The translations under genes were made by a program, and so were the position numbers. Below, piece by piece: positions 26,220 through 35,467 of a stretch of 64,000 nt of DNA. Origin of the DNA: Pseudomonas sp. GV071 (lineage in GTDB: Bacteria > Pseudomonadota > Gammaproteobacteria > Pseudomonadales > Pseudomonadaceae); assembly GCF_003050835.1 (NCBI RefSeq), contig NZ_QAOJ01000003.1, positions 310,001 through 374,000 on the forward strand, in the 5' to 3' direction. Under the pieces are notes generated by a model. The model searched no databases, was not told the DNA's origin, and was given only the letters and a program-made list of their open reading frames with translations. Numbering within the stretch: position 1 is the stretch's first letter; every line of letters starts with the position of its first letter.

Positions 26220-26810
26220 TCAAGCCTTCGCCGCGAACACGCGGGCCAGGTGCTGCTCGTAGCGGGCGATATCGCCGTCGATATCCGGGCGTTTCATCAC
26301 GTCGACGCTGAGGAAGGTGGGCAGGCCGGTCATGCCGAGAAACTGGTTGGCCTTGTGGAAGGGGAAATACACCGCATCCACGCCTTTGCCTTCGAAGAAG
26401 TCAGTGGGGTCTTCAAAGGCTTGCTGCGGCGCGTTCCAGGTCGCCGAAATCATGTACTGCTTGCCGTGCAGCAAACCGCCGCTGCCGTACTTCTGCGAGG
26501 CGTCGGAGCGGGTGCGGCCGTCGTTGGCGTACAGGCTGCCATGGCCTTCGGTGAACACTTCATCGACGTACTTTTTCACCGTCCAGGGCGCCCCCATCCA
26601 CCAGCCCGGCATTTGCCAGATGATCACGTCGGCCCAGAGGAATTTCTGCACCTCTTCAGCAACGTCATAACCGCCGTCGATAAAGGTCTGGCGCACATCG
26701 AAGCCCGCGCGGTCGAGGTAGCTGAGGGCGGCGTCGTGCAGGGTCTGGTTATAGCGGCCAGCGGAGTGGGCGAACTGTTTGCCGCCGTTGAGCAGAAGAA
26801 TGTTTTTCAA
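26220..26810 (-). CDS. mdaB: NAD(P)H:quinone reductase / modulator of drug activity B
   Basis: A 196-residue flavodoxin-fold FAD enzyme that reduces quinones by two electrons, protecting against redox cyclers. Typical are MKNILLLNGGKQFAHSAGRYN, WADVIIWQMPGWWMGAPWTVKKYVDEVF and GMTGLPTFLSVDVMKRPD. It is divergent from a YgiN-like monooxygenase gene; in E. coli mdaB and ygiN are also neighbours. A perfect 17-bp dyad lies between the two. Confidence 0.92.
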   Translation of the reverse strand: MKNILLLNGGKQFAHSAGRYNQTLHDAALSYLDRAGFDVRQTFIDGGYDVAEEVQKFLWADVIIWQMPGWWMGAPWTVKKYVDEVFTEGHGSLYANDGRTRSDASQKYGSGGLLHGKQYMISATWNAPQQAFEDPTDFFEGKGVDAVYFPFHKANQFLGMTGLPTFLSVDVMKRPDIDGDIARYEQHLARVFAAKA

Positions 26811-26882
26811 GGGAAAGCCTCGGTAAGCGAACGAATGGCCGGCAGACTACCGGCCTCGCGTGAGGAGAAAAACCGCCAGTGG

Positions 26883-26899
26883 CGCAAATGATATTTGCG
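26883..26899. promoter_or_regulatory. Perfect 17-bp dyad in the divergent mdaB / monooxygenase promoter region
   Basis: CGCAAAT-GAT-ATTTGCG, arms of 7 bp with a 3-nt spacer, 73 nt from mdaB and 72 nt from the other start, nearly at the midpoint. It fits a shared operator for a quinone- or oxidant-responsive dimeric regulator. The regulator is not in the window. Confidence 0.55.
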
Positions 26900-26970
26900 T
26901 TAAAAGCATGAATAGCCACACCACTCCCTGAGTAAACTGCGGCAATCCATCTCAGCCAGGAGCCTTCTTT

Positions 26971-27288
26971 ATGAGCGATCAACCCTACGGTTTTATCCTT
27001 CACGCCCATACCAAGCCGGAAAAATCGGCCGAGTTCGAAGCACTGTTTCGCGCCTATGTCGAGCCCAGCCGCGCTGAACCCGGCTGCATCGAATACCACA
27101 TGCTGCGCGATCAGCAGGACCCGTCGCTGTTCATCTTCTATGAGATCTGGCAAAGCCAGGCGCACCTCGACGTGCACTCCGCCCTGCCGCATATGCAGCG
27201 CTTTTTCGAGCAGCGCATGGACTACCTGAGCCGCGATTTCGACATCCGCCGCATCGACATGCTCAGCGCCTCCTCGGCCAACCGCTGA
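26971..27288 (+). CDS. Antibiotic biosynthesis monooxygenase (ABM) domain protein, YgiN-like
   Basis: A 105-residue cytosolic dimeric ferredoxin-like protein, a likely cofactor-free quinol monooxygenase. The ABM pattern is HTKPEKSAEFEALFRAYVEPSRAEPGCIEYHMLRDQQDPSLFIFYEIWQSQAHLDVH. Divergent from mdaB. The pair could cycle quinol and quinone as proposed for YgiN/MdaB in E. coli. AGGAG lies 7-8 nt before the ATG. Confidence 0.85.
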   Translation: MSDQPYGFILHAHTKPEKSAEFEALFRAYVEPSRAEPGCIEYHMLRDQQDPSLFIFYEIWQSQAHLDVHSALPHMQRFFEQRMDYLSRDFDIRRIDMLSASSANR

Positions 27289-27392
27289 GCCGACCGCGGC
27301 AAAAACACTTGAAACCCTCGCAGCAGGTCGCGTCTAAACCTGTAACCGGTCGACCTCGATCGATTAGTCGTAACGACCTGCGCGAGGACCGA

Positions 27393-28010
27393 ATGATGAG
27401 TACCCACCTGATCAAACTCTTCACCCAGCCGGACCACGTCTGGACTGAAATCCGCAAGGAAGAAGAGCACAAACCCCGCAACTACTGGCCGCACCTGGTA
27501 TTCCTCGGCCTGATCCCACCCTTTGCCCTGTTCGTGGGCACCACTCGGGTGGGCTGGAGCCTGGCGGAAAACGAAGTCGTGCGGCTAAGCGCCGACAGTG
27601 CCCTGGCCTTGAGCGCGATGATCTACGCCGCGATCCTGATTGGCACCGCACTGATGGGCGTATTCATTCGCTGGATGTCGCGCACCTTCGACGCTCGCCC
27701 AACGCTCAATCAATGCATTGGATTTGCCGCCTATACCGCCTCGCCGTTGTTTGTCGCCGGCCTGGCAGGGCTGTATCCGAGCCGCTGGCTGGCTATCGCC
27801 GTGCTGCTTGCGGCCTGTGCCTATTCGACCTTCTTGCTGTATGTCGGGCTTCCGACGTTTATGCGCACCAAGAGCGAACAGGGTTTCCTGTTTGCCTCCA
27901 GTGTTTGGGGCGTGTCCGTGCTGACCCTGACTACGGTGATGGTGTCAGCCATTCTCTACTGGTACTTCTACCTGCCACCGGAGTACCTGCGCGGCCCACT
28001 CGGCCAGTAA
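27393..28010 (+). CDS. Yip1-family inner membrane protein
   Basis: About 205 residues with five hydrophobic segments. The N-terminus HLIKLFTQPDHVWTEIRKEEE followed by HLVFLGLIPPFALF is characteristic of bacterial Yip1-domain proteins (YohC-like). Start is one of two adjacent ATGs (27393/27396) after GAGGA; the longer frame upstream is not preceded by a ribosome site. Single gene. Function in bacteria is not established. Confidence 0.82.
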   Translation: MMSTHLIKLFTQPDHVWTEIRKEEEHKPRNYWPHLVFLGLIPPFALFVGTTRVGWSLAENEVVRLSADSALALSAMIYAAILIGTALMGVFIRWMSRTFDARPTLNQCIGFAAYTASPLFVAGLAGLYPSRWLAIAVLLAACAYSTFLLYVGLPTFMRTKSEQGFLFASSVWGVSVLTLTTVMVSAILYWYFYLPPEYLRGPLGQ

Positions 28011-28098
28011 GCGCAGAGTGATTGCTGCACCGCGCGGAGTTTGACTGCGCGGTGCAGTCCGTTAAGCTCGGGCCATTGTCCCCCACAGGAAAACGCCC

Positions 28099-28788
28099 AT
28101 GCTTCGCTGCACTGCCTCCCTCGCTACCCTGCTCGCCGGCCTGACCTTATCTGCCCAGGTATTTGCCCTGTCGATCAGCGACCTATCGCAAACCGACGCC
28201 AGCACCGGCCTCAAAGACGCCCTCACCCAAGGCGCGCAAATTGCCGTCAAACAACTGGGTACCCCCGGTGGTTTCAGCAATAACGAAGACGTGCGTATCG
28301 AGCTGCCGGGCAAACTCGGCAAGGCCGCCAAGACCATGAAAATGATGGGCATGGGTGACCAGGTTGACCAATTGGAAACCAGCATGAACAAAGCCGCCGA
28401 GGCCGCCGTTCCGCAAGCTCAGGCGCTGCTGGTGGATGCTGTGAAAAAGATGACCGTGACCGACGCCAAAGGCATCCTCGCCGGCAAAGACGACGCCGCC
28501 ACCCAATACTTGAACAAAACCAGCCGCGAACAGATCCGCGCCAAGTTCCTGCCCATCGTCAAACAAGCCACCGATCAGGTCGGCCTGGCCAAACAATACA
28601 ACGCCTTCGCCGGCCAGGCCGCGAGCCTCGGTGTAGTGGATGCGAAAAGCGCCAATATCGAAAACTACGTAACCGAGAAGGCGCTGGATGGCCTGTTCGA
28701 AATGATCGCCAAACAGGAAGCCAGCATTCGTAAAGACCCGGCAGCAGCAGCTACCAGCCTGGCCAAGAAGGTGTTTGGGGCGTTGTAA
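28099..28788 (+). CDS. DUF4197 exported protein
   Basis: A 229-residue protein with a signal peptide ending near FALS (residue 24). The mature part, ISDLSQTDASTGLKDALTQGAQIAVKQLGTPGGFSNNEDVRIELPG, and the helical rest match DUF4197 (periplasmic, all-helical). It is followed by a strong terminator. Function unknown. Confidence 0.87.
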   Translation: MLRCTASLATLLAGLTLSAQVFALSISDLSQTDASTGLKDALTQGAQIAVKQLGTPGGFSNNEDVRIELPGKLGKAAKTMKMMGMGDQVDQLETSMNKAAEAAVPQAQALLVDAVKKMTVTDAKGILAGKDDAATQYLNKTSREQIRAKFLPIVKQATDQVGLAKQYNAFAGQAASLGVVDAKSANIENYVTEKALDGLFEMIAKQEASIRKDPAAAATSLAKKVFGAL

Positions 28789-28807
28789 GCGCTGCTCTTC
28801 TCGCAAT

Positions 28808-28838
28808 AAAAAACGCCAGCATTCAGCTGGCGTTTTTT
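28808..28838 (+). terminator. Rho-independent terminator after DUF4197 gene
   Basis: AAAAAACGCCAGC / GCTGGCGTTTTTT with loop ATTCA; A and T tails on both sides. Confidence 0.93.
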
Positions 28839-28909
28839 ATTCAAGAGCACCGAGTTCCCTTGTGGGAGAGGCCGGTCCGGCGTCCCGGTCAGCCTCGATG
28901 CTTTTCAGC

Positions 28910-31900
28910 TTACTCCGCGACCTTCTCGTCCTTCTTCACCTTGAACCACGCCGCATACAACGCCGGCAGGAACAACAGGGTCAGTGCGGTGGCCACAATC
29001 AACCCACCCATGATCGCCACGGCCATCGGCCCGAAGAAGGTGGAGCGCGACAACGGAATCATCGCCAGCACCGCCGCCAGGGCGGTCAGCACGATGGGCC
29101 GGAAGCGGCGCACGGTGGCGTCGATGATGGCATGCCAGCGGTCGTGACCGGCACTGATGTCCTGCTCGATCTGGTCCACCAGAATCACCGAGTTGCGCAT
29201 GATCATGCCGGACAAGGCGATGGTGCCGAGCATGGCAACAAAGCCGAACGGCTGGTTGAACACCAGCAGGAACAGGGTCACACCGATCAGCCCCAGCGGC
29301 GCGGTGAGAAACACCATGGCCGAGCGCGAGAAGCTCTTCAGCTGCAGCATCAGCAGACCCAGCACGACCACTATGAACAGCGGAATACCGGCGTTCACCG
29401 AGTTCTGCCCCTTGGCCGAGTCTTCCACCGTGCCGCCTACCCCCAGCAGGTAGCCATCGGGCAACTTGGCGCGCACGCCGTCGAGGGTTGGCAGGATCTG
29501 TTTGACGATACTGGCCGGCTGCTCTTTGCCATAAATGTCGGCGCGTACGGTGACGGTCGGCAGGCGATCGCGGTGCCAGATAATGCCTTCTTCGAAGCCG
29601 TACTTGAGCGTGGCGATCTGCGACAACGCGACACTTTTGCCATTGTCGGTGGGCACCGACAGGCTTGGCAGCAACGCCAGTTGCTGGCGCTCACGCACGG
29701 TGCCGCGCAACAGAATTTCGATCAACTCGTTGTCTTCGCGGTATTGGCTGACGCTGTTACCCGACAGTGCGCTTTGCAGGAAGGTCGACAGACTGGCACT
29801 GGTCACGCCCAGCGCACGGGCGCGCTCCTGGTCGATGCTCAAGTACACCACCTTGCTCGGCTCTTCCCAATCCAGGTGCACGTTGGTGACATGGGGGTTT
29901 TCGCGCACGCGGTCGGCTACTTCGCGGGCCAGCGTGCGGACTTCGTCGATATGTTCGCCGGAAACGCGGAACTGCACCGGGTAACCCACAGGCGGACCGT
30001 TTTCCAGGCGGGTGATACGTGTACGCAGGGTCGGGAATTCGCTGGCCAGGGTTTCGATCAGCCATTTGCGCACGGCTTCGCGGTCTTCGATGGTCTTATT
30101 CAGCACCACAAACTGGGCGAAGCTGGCGGCGGGCAATTGCTGGTCCAGCGGCAGGTAGAAACGCGGCGAACCGGTGCCCACATAGGCCACATAGTTGTCG
30201 ATGCCGGGGTGATCCTTGAGCAGCGCTTCGAGGTGACGAACCTGCTCTTCGGTGGCCTTGAGCGAAGCACCTTCGCTCAACTTCAGATCGACCATCAGCT
30301 CCAGCCGCCCGGAGGACGGGAAGAACTGCTGCGGCACGAACTTGAACATGAAGATGGAGCCGGCGAACAAGGCGATGGTCAGCACGATCACGGTTTTGCG
30401 ATGGCCCACGCACCACTCGATGGCGCCACGCACGCGCTGATAGAACGGCGTCGAGTAGGGGTCGTGGCCTTTCTCGCTGCCGCCGTGTTTGGCGGCATGC
30501 AACTTGGCCAGATCCGGCAGCAGTTTTTCGCCGATATAAGGCACGAAGATCACCGCCGCAATCCACGACACCAACAGGGCAATGGCCACCACCTGGAAGA
30601 TCGAGCGGGTGTATTCGCCGGTGCCCGATTGCGCGGTGGCAATCGGCAGAAAACCTGCGGCGGTGATCAAGGTGCCGGTGAGCATCGGGAACGCCGTGCT
30701 GCTCCAGGCGAAGCTCGCGGCTTTGAACCGTGAGTAGCCCTGCTCCATCTTGATCGCCATCATCTCGATGGCGATGATCGCATCGTCCACCAACAGCCCC
30801 AACGCCAGCACCAGCGCGCCAAGGGAGATTTTGTGCAGGCCGATGCCGAAGTAGTACATGGCGGTAAACGTCATCGCCAGCACCAGCGGAATCACCAGCG
30901 CCACCACTAGGCCGATGCGCAGGCCGAGGGAGAAGAAGCACACCAGCATGACGATGGCCAAGGCTTCCACCAGCACCTGAACAAACTCGCCAACCCCGGT
31001 TTTCACCGCCGCCGGTTGGTCGCTCACCTTGCTCAGTTGCATGCCGGCCGGCAGCGTTTGCTGCATGCGGGCGAACTCTTTTTCCAGCGCCGTGCCCAGC
31101 ACCAGAATGTCGCCGCCCGGCTTCATCGACACCGTCAGGCCAATCGCGTCCTGGCCCATAAAGCGCATGCGCGGTGCGGGTGGGTCGCTGAAGCCACGGT
31201 GCACTTCGGCGACATCGGAAATACGGAAGGTACGGTCGCCGACCCGAATCGGGAACGCCTTGATCTCATCCACCGACTCGAAGCGGCCGGTCACCCGCAG
31301 TTGAATACGGTCGCTCGGCGTCTCGAAAAAGCCCGAGGCGGCCACGGTGTTCTGGTCTTCCAGGGCTTTTTGCACGGCTGCCAACGGTAGGCCGAGGGTC
31401 GCCGCTTTGACGTTGGAGAGCTCGATCCAGATTTTTTCGTCCTGCAACCCCAGCAGGTCGACCTTGCCCACATCCTTGACCCGCTGCAGCTGCAGCTGGA
31501 TGCGGTCGGCATAGTCCTTGAGGGTGGCGTAGTCGAAACCTTCGCCGGTCAGGGCGTAGATGTTGCCGTAGGTGGTGCCGAATTCGTCGTTGAAAAACGG
31601 CCCCTGAATGCCCTGCGGCAGGGTGTAACGGATGTCGCTGACCTTCTTGCGGATCTGGTACCAGAGCTCGGGAATTTCCCGGGAATTCATCGAGTCGCGG
31701 GCGAGAAAGGTCACCTGCGATTCACCGGGTCGCGAGAACGAAATAATCTTCTCGAACTCGCCGGTCTCCATCAGCTTTTTCTCGATGCGCTCGGTGATCT
31801 GCCGCGACACTTCTTCAGCGCTGGCGCCCGGCCAGTTGGTGCGGACCACCATGGCCTTGAAGGTGAAAGGAGGGTCTTCACTCTGGCCCAACTTGGTGTA

Positions 31901-31990
31901 GGAAAGGGCGCCGACAATCGCCAGCAGTAACATCAGGAACAGCACGATCTGCCGATTGCGCAGCGCCCATTCGGATAGGTTGAAGCTCAT
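28910..31990 (-). CDS. RND efflux transporter permease (AcrB/HAE1 type)
   Basis: A 1026-residue inner-membrane proton-driven pump. It has 12 expected helices and two large periplasmic loops. The proton-relay Asp pair is in GLLVDDAIIAIEMM (helix 4, near residue 397). The N-terminus MSFNLSEWALRNRQIVLFLMLLLAIVGA and DPPFTFKAMVVRTNWPGAS place it in the TriC/VmeX-like branch rather than MexB. It is 6 nt after the adaptor gene; the outer membrane channel is not encoded here, so it must borrow an OprM/OpmH-type one. Substrates unknown. Confidence 0.92.
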   Translation of the reverse strand: MSFNLSEWALRNRQIVLFLMLLLAIVGALSYTKLGQSEDPPFTFKAMVVRTNWPGASAEEVSRQITERIEKKLMETGEFEKIISFSRPGESQVTFLARDSMNSREIPELWYQIRKKVSDIRYTLPQGIQGPFFNDEFGTTYGNIYALTGEGFDYATLKDYADRIQLQLQRVKDVGKVDLLGLQDEKIWIELSNVKAATLGLPLAAVQKALEDQNTVAASGFFETPSDRIQLRVTGRFESVDEIKAFPIRVGDRTFRISDVAEVHRGFSDPPAPRMRFMGQDAIGLTVSMKPGGDILVLGTALEKEFARMQQTLPAGMQLSKVSDQPAAVKTGVGEFVQVLVEALAIVMLVCFFSLGLRIGLVVALVIPLVLAMTFTAMYYFGIGLHKISLGALVLALGLLVDDAIIAIEMMAIKMEQGYSRFKAASFAWSSTAFPMLTGTLITAAGFLPIATAQSGTGEYTRSIFQVVAIALLVSWIAAVIFVPYIGEKLLPDLAKLHAAKHGGSEKGHDPYSTPFYQRVRGAIEWCVGHRKTVIVLTIALFAGSIFMFKFVPQQFFPSSGRLELMVDLKLSEGASLKATEEQVRHLEALLKDHPGIDNYVAYVGTGSPRFYLPLDQQLPAASFAQFVVLNKTIEDREAVRKWLIETLASEFPTLRTRITRLENGPPVGYPVQFRVSGEHIDEVRTLAREVADRVRENPHVTNVHLDWEEPSKVVYLSIDQERARALGVTSASLSTFLQSALSGNSVSQYREDNELIEILLRGTVRERQQLALLPSLSVPTDNGKSVALSQIATLKYGFEEGIIWHRDRLPTVTVRADIYGKEQPASIVKQILPTLDGVRAKLPDGYLLGVGGTVEDSAKGQNSVNAGIPLFIVVVLGLLMLQLKSFSRSAMVFLTAPLGLIGVTLFLLVFNQPFGFVAMLGTIALSGMIMRNSVILVDQIEQDISAGHDRWHAIIDATVRRFRPIVLTALAAVLAMIPLSRSTFFGPMAVAIMGGLIVATALTLLFLPALYAAWFKVKKDEKVAE

Positions 31991-31996
31991 CCGTGC

Positions 31997-33100
31997 TTAC
32001 TCCTGCGCTGCCAGTTTGACCGAGCGATTGGCGTGGTCGACGGGCCGCACTTCCTGGCCCTCACGCAGTACCTGGACGCCCGCGGCGACCACCCAGTCCT
32101 TGGCCTTCAGGCCTTCGAGCACCGGCACCTGGTCTTCACCATAGGGGCCGACTTTCACCTTGCGGCGTTCGAGCTTGGAGCTTTTCGGATCCACTACCCA
32201 GACATAGGGCTGGCCACCTTCGGCGCTCAGTGCCGACAGCGGCACGGCCAACGGTACGTCACCGGCCACGGGCACAAACACACGGGCGCTCTGGCCGAGG
32301 TCGGCCGGCACGTTGTCGGCAGTGAAGGACACGCGCGCGGCGTAGGTCCGCGATTGCGAATCGGCCGCTGGCGACAGCTCACGGATACGGCCGGCGAAAC
32401 GTTTATCCGGCCGCGACCACAGTTCGACGAACACCTCCTGGCCAATGCGGAAGCGCTCGATGCTGTGTTCCGGCAGGCTGATCACCACTTCGCGCTCGCC
32501 ATCGACGGCCACGCTGAAGACGGTCTGGCCGGCAGCAACCACGTTGCCCACTTCGACCACGCGGCGCGAAACCACGCCCGCCTGAGTGGCACGCAGCACC
32601 GAATAACCGGCCTGGTTGCTGGACACATCGAATTCGGCCTTGGCCTGCTTAACCCGGGCTTCGCCGGCGCGGTAGAGGTTTTCGGCGTTGTCGTATTGCG
32701 AGCGGCTGGCCATCTGCCGATCGAACAGGGTTTTGTAACGGTCACGCTCGCTGCGCACCAACTGCAGGTTGGCGCTGGCCGCAGCCACTTGCGCGCGCTG
32801 GGCCTCGAGCTGCAGCTGCACGTCTTGCGGATCAAGTTCAGCCAGGGGCTGGTCTTTTTTCACCCGCTCGCCCACATCCACCAAACGTTTGCTGACCTTG
32901 CCGCCAATGCGGAACGCCAGGTCCTGCTCAAGACGGGCGCGCACCTCACCGGGATAAGTGTCGGCCGTTTCCCCCGCCGGTTGCGGCTGCACGACCAGGG
33001 CTGGACGTGGCGGCACCTTCACTTCTTCAGGGGTGCCACAGGCGGCAAGCAGGAGAACAAGGGACGCAGGTAAGGCGAGTGGCAGGACATGGCGGAACAT
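31997..33100 (-). CDS. RND efflux periplasmic adaptor lipoprotein
   Basis: 367 residues, a membrane-fusion protein anchored at Cys21 (lipobox LLLAACG). The barrel-sandwich halves RIGGKVSKRLVDVGERVKKDQPLAELD and LRATQAGVVSRRVVEVGNVVAAGQTVFSV flank a helical hairpin (QRAQVAAASANLQLVRSERDRYKTLFD...). Start ATG 33100 is at the signal peptide. It is the first gene of a two-gene pump operon, divergent from a TetR gene. Confidence 0.92.
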   Translation of the reverse strand: MFRHVLPLALPASLVLLLAACGTPEEVKVPPRPALVVQPQPAGETADTYPGEVRARLEQDLAFRIGGKVSKRLVDVGERVKKDQPLAELDPQDVQLQLEAQRAQVAAASANLQLVRSERDRYKTLFDRQMASRSQYDNAENLYRAGEARVKQAKAEFDVSSNQAGYSVLRATQAGVVSRRVVEVGNVVAAGQTVFSVAVDGEREVVISLPEHSIERFRIGQEVFVELWSRPDKRFAGRIRELSPAADSQSRTYAARVSFTADNVPADLGQSARVFVPVAGDVPLAVPLSALSAEGGQPYVWVVDPKSSKLERRKVKVGPYGEDQVPVLEGLKAKDWVVAAGVQVLREGQEVRPVDHANRSVKLAAQE

Positions 33101-33140
33101 GATGTATGACCTTTCGCGAATTAAGGCTTTGAATAATTGT

Positions 33141-33176
33141 ACTGGCGGGTATAGTAAAAATAGCAAACTCGCCAGT
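33141..33176. promoter_or_regulatory. Operator/promoter candidate between pump and TetR gene
   Basis: ACTGGCG and CGCCAGT are perfect arms separated by 22 nt that include TATAGT and TAAAAATAG. It is central in the 94-nt gap and suits a TetR dimer controlling both directions. Confidence 0.5.
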
Positions 33177-33194
33177 CCAGTAATAAAACGCGAA

Positions 33195-33833
33195 ATGTCT
33201 GACAAACTATTACCGCCTAGCGGACCGGGTCGCCCAAAAGACCTTACGAAGCGCGCAGCCATTCTGGATGCCGCTAAAAACCTGTTTCTGCGCCTCGGTT
33301 ACGACGGTTGCAGCATGGATGCGATTGCCGCCGAGGCCGGAGTTTCCAAGCTCACCGTCTATAGCCACTTCACCGACAAGGAGACGCTGTTCTCCATGGC
33401 CGTACGCGCCAAGTGCGAAGAGCAATTGCCGCTGGTGATTTTCGAGCTGCTGGAAACCGCGCCCATCGACACGGTGCTACTCAACATTGCCAAGGCCTTT
33501 CATTGCCTGGTGAGCAGCCGCGAATCGATTGAATTGCACCGCGTGATGATTGCCTTGGGCGCTTCGGACCCGAAGCTGGCCAAGCTGTTTTATGAATCAG
33601 GGCCGCAAGTGGTGCACGAGGAAATGACCGGCCTGCTGCAGCGCGCCGATCAGTTGGGCAAGTTGCAGATTGAAAACCCGGAACTGGCTGCCGAGCATTT
33701 TCTCTGCCTGCTCAAGGGCGGCATCAACTTCCGCCTGCTGATCGGCTGCAATGCCGAAGACGACATTTGCTCGAGCGAAGAACAGATTGCCGATGCGGTG
33801 CAGATGTTTGTGCGGGCGTATTTGCCGAGGTAA
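33195..33833 (+). CDS. TetR-family repressor of the adjacent RND pump
   Basis: A 212-residue regulator. The HTH is CSMDAIAAEAGVSKLTVYSHFTDKETLF after a Pro/Gly-rich N-terminus (GPGRPKDLTKRAAILDAAKNLFLRLGYDG). The C-terminal domain resembles the AefR/TetR_C_7 group (HRVMIALGASDPKLAKLFYESGP). ATG 33195 is used; the long upstream extension runs through the divergent adaptor gene and is not coding. It probably represses the pump until a ligand binds. Confidence 0.87.
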   Translation: MSDKLLPPSGPGRPKDLTKRAAILDAAKNLFLRLGYDGCSMDAIAAEAGVSKLTVYSHFTDKETLFSMAVRAKCEEQLPLVIFELLETAPIDTVLLNIAKAFHCLVSSRESIELHRVMIALGASDPKLAKLFYESGPQVVHEEMTGLLQRADQLGKLQIENPELAAEHFLCLLKGGINFRLLIGCNAEDDICSSEEQIADAVQMFVRAYLPR

Positions 33834-33847
33834 GTCGCCCTTCATCC

Positions 33848-33926
33848 CTGTAGGAGCGGCTTCAGCCGCGAGCTTTTTGGTTGTTGAGGAAGATCAAAAA
33901 CATCGCGGCTAAAGCCCCTCCCACAA
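33848..33926. repeat. REP pair, mixed subtype
   Basis: TGTAGGAGCGGCTTCAGCC (GCTCCTACA type) followed by an inverted ATCGCGGCTAAAGCCCCTCC (CCCCTCCCACA type). The two units differ in subtype, unlike the other intact clusters. Confidence 0.88.
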
Positions 33927-33956
33927 AAGCCCGTTCCACAAACATTGGTGGCGGCT

Positions 33957-34736
33957 TTAGGCTTTCAGCGCTTTTTTCGGGTAGATGTCATACCGGCTGG
34001 ACTTGCCATCCAGCGCATAGCTGGGCTTGGGCCCGCTGATGATCGGTGCCTTGCGTGGGCGCTTGACCACCACCCGGTGGGTAGCCAGGGCCAGGGCGGC
34101 CTCCAGCAGCGCCGGGGCGTCGAGGTCATCGCCCACCAGCGGGCGAAACAGGCGCATTTCCTTTTTCACCAGCGCGCTCTTGTCGCGGTGCGGGAACATC
34201 GGGTCGAGGTAGATCACCTGTGGCGCCTCCCCTTCCCAGGCCTGCATCAGCGCAATGGCATTGCCCACCAGCAAACGCATCTGGCTGACGATCGGGCCCA
34301 CTTCCTCATCGCCTTTGGCACGACTCAAGCCGTCCTCCAGCAAGGCCGCAATCAGCGGTTGGCGCTCGATCATCGCCGTCTGGCAGCCCAGGCTGGCCAA
34401 CACAAACGCATCGCGCCCCAGCCCTGCGGTGGCATCCAGCACAAACGGCCGCACCCCCGGCTGCACGCCAACGGCCTTGGCGATCATCTGCCCGGTACCG
34501 CCGCCAAACAAACGCCGATGGGCCACTGCGCCTTCGACAAAATCCACCCGCACCGGCCCTGGTGCCTGTGGGCCGAGGTCGCTCAGTTGCAGACCGTCGT
34601 CGCCCAGTTGCAGGGCGAAGTCCGCCTCGCCTTCCAGCGGCAAACCCAAGCGCGCCGCCCATTGCGCCAGCGCCTCGGTATAAGCCGGGGCCAGTGCTTC
34701 GGCACGCACAACAACGCTGGGGAGGTGGTCACTCAT
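33957..34736 (-). CDS. rsmJ: 16S rRNA (guanine-N2)-methyltransferase RsmJ
   Basis: A 259-residue SAM enzyme methylating G1516 of 16S r[23 protein letters not shown] is the SAM loop and [10 protein letters not shown] the catalytic DP-x-FP motif; the C-terminus [29 protein letters not shown] is diagnostic. ATG 34736 is preferred; the ten codons before it are an extension of the open frame. Confidence 0.92.
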   Translation of the reverse strand: MSDHLPSVVVRAEALAPAYTEALAQWAARLGLPLEGEADFALQLGDDGLQLSDLGPQAPGPVRVDFVEGAVAHRRLFGGGTGQMIAKAVGVQPGVRPFVLDATAGLGRDAFVLASLGCQTAMIERQPLIAALLEDGLSRAKGDEEVGPIVSQMRLLVGNAIALMQAWEGEAPQVIYLDPMFPHRDKSALVKKEMRLFRPLVGDDLDAPALLEAALALATHRVVVKRPRKAPIISGPKPSYALDGKSSRYDIYPKKALKA

Positions 34737-34772
34737 GGGCAAACGACTCGAACAAAACAGGGGCACGGCATT

Positions 34773-35465
34773 CTAGCGGCAGAGGCGAAACAAACCCATG
34801 TCCAGGTGGAAATGATCGTGGTGGGCGGCGTTGTAGTCCGGGCTCAGGGTGACGTGAAACGCCTGGCAGGCGGCGTCCCGCGCCAGACGCAGAAAACGCG
34901 CGTCGTCACCCTGGCCGTTCCAGTCCCGGGCCACGGTGATCCGGCGGCCATCGGCCAGGCGAAAGCCGGCGATGTCCAGGGCATTGGCGCTGGCATGCTG
35001 ACTGCGCCGCGCGCTGCTGCCGATATTGCGGCAAGCGAAGCTGCCAAGGTGGTCGATGCGCGTGACCTTCTGGCCGAACACCTGTTCGGCCGCCGGTTGC
35101 AGGCCATGCCGCTCGTACAGGGCGAAGGCCACCGCCAATGGGCAGGTGGCGATAAAGCTGCTGCTGAATGCCACGGCCGAGCCCTGCACGCGCAGCACAC
35201 TGCTCAGCGGACAGTCGGCAGTGGGCGCGTTGTCGGCCAATGGCAGGTAACGCACTGGCGAGGTGTCCAGCGCCTGGGCGCACAACTCGCGGTTCTGCCC
35301 CAGGCGCATCATTTTCCAGGGCGTCAGCCAGTTCGGCGCCAGGCGTACGTCCAGCGGCGCCCAGGGGTTCCATTGCGGCGGCACCTGCCACCAGCCGCGC
35401 CATACCGCGAACGGCGCGGCGCCAAGCACCACAACCACCAGCAGGAGTTTGAACAATCGCCGCAC
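34773..35465 (-). CDS. Extensin-like protein
   Basis: A 230-residue protein with one N-terminal membrane helix (LLLVVVVLGAAPFAVW), so it is periplasmic and anchored. The C-terminal 150 residues match the extensin-like C domain, a relative of M15 DD-peptidases: SSFIATCPLAVAFALYERHGL, RSQHASANALDIAGFRLADG and a final HHDHFHLD. Six Cys suggest disulfides. Start GTG 35465 lies 3 nt after the stop of the upstream gene, so they are co-translated. Confidence 0.82.
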   Translation of the reverse strand: MRRLFKLLLVVVVLGAAPFAVWRGWWQVPPQWNPWAPLDVRLAPNWLTPWKMMRLGQNRELCAQALDTSPVRYLPLADNAPTADCPLSSVLRVQGSAVAFSSSFIATCPLAVAFALYERHGLQPAAEQVFGQKVTRIDHLGSFACRNIGSSARRSQHASANALDIAGFRLADGRRITVARDWNGQGDDARFLRLARDAACQAFHVTLSPDYNAAHHDHFHLDMGLFRLCR

Positions 35466-35467
35466 GG

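Noticed and set aside
28860..28909. REP copy after the DUF4197 terminator
   Set aside because: Only a faint resemblance (GGGAGAGGCCGGTCCGGCG); too diverged to call.
28775..30733. 652-codon plus-strand open frame opposite the RND permease
   Set aside because: Antisense shadow of a clear transporter gene, with low-information sequence.
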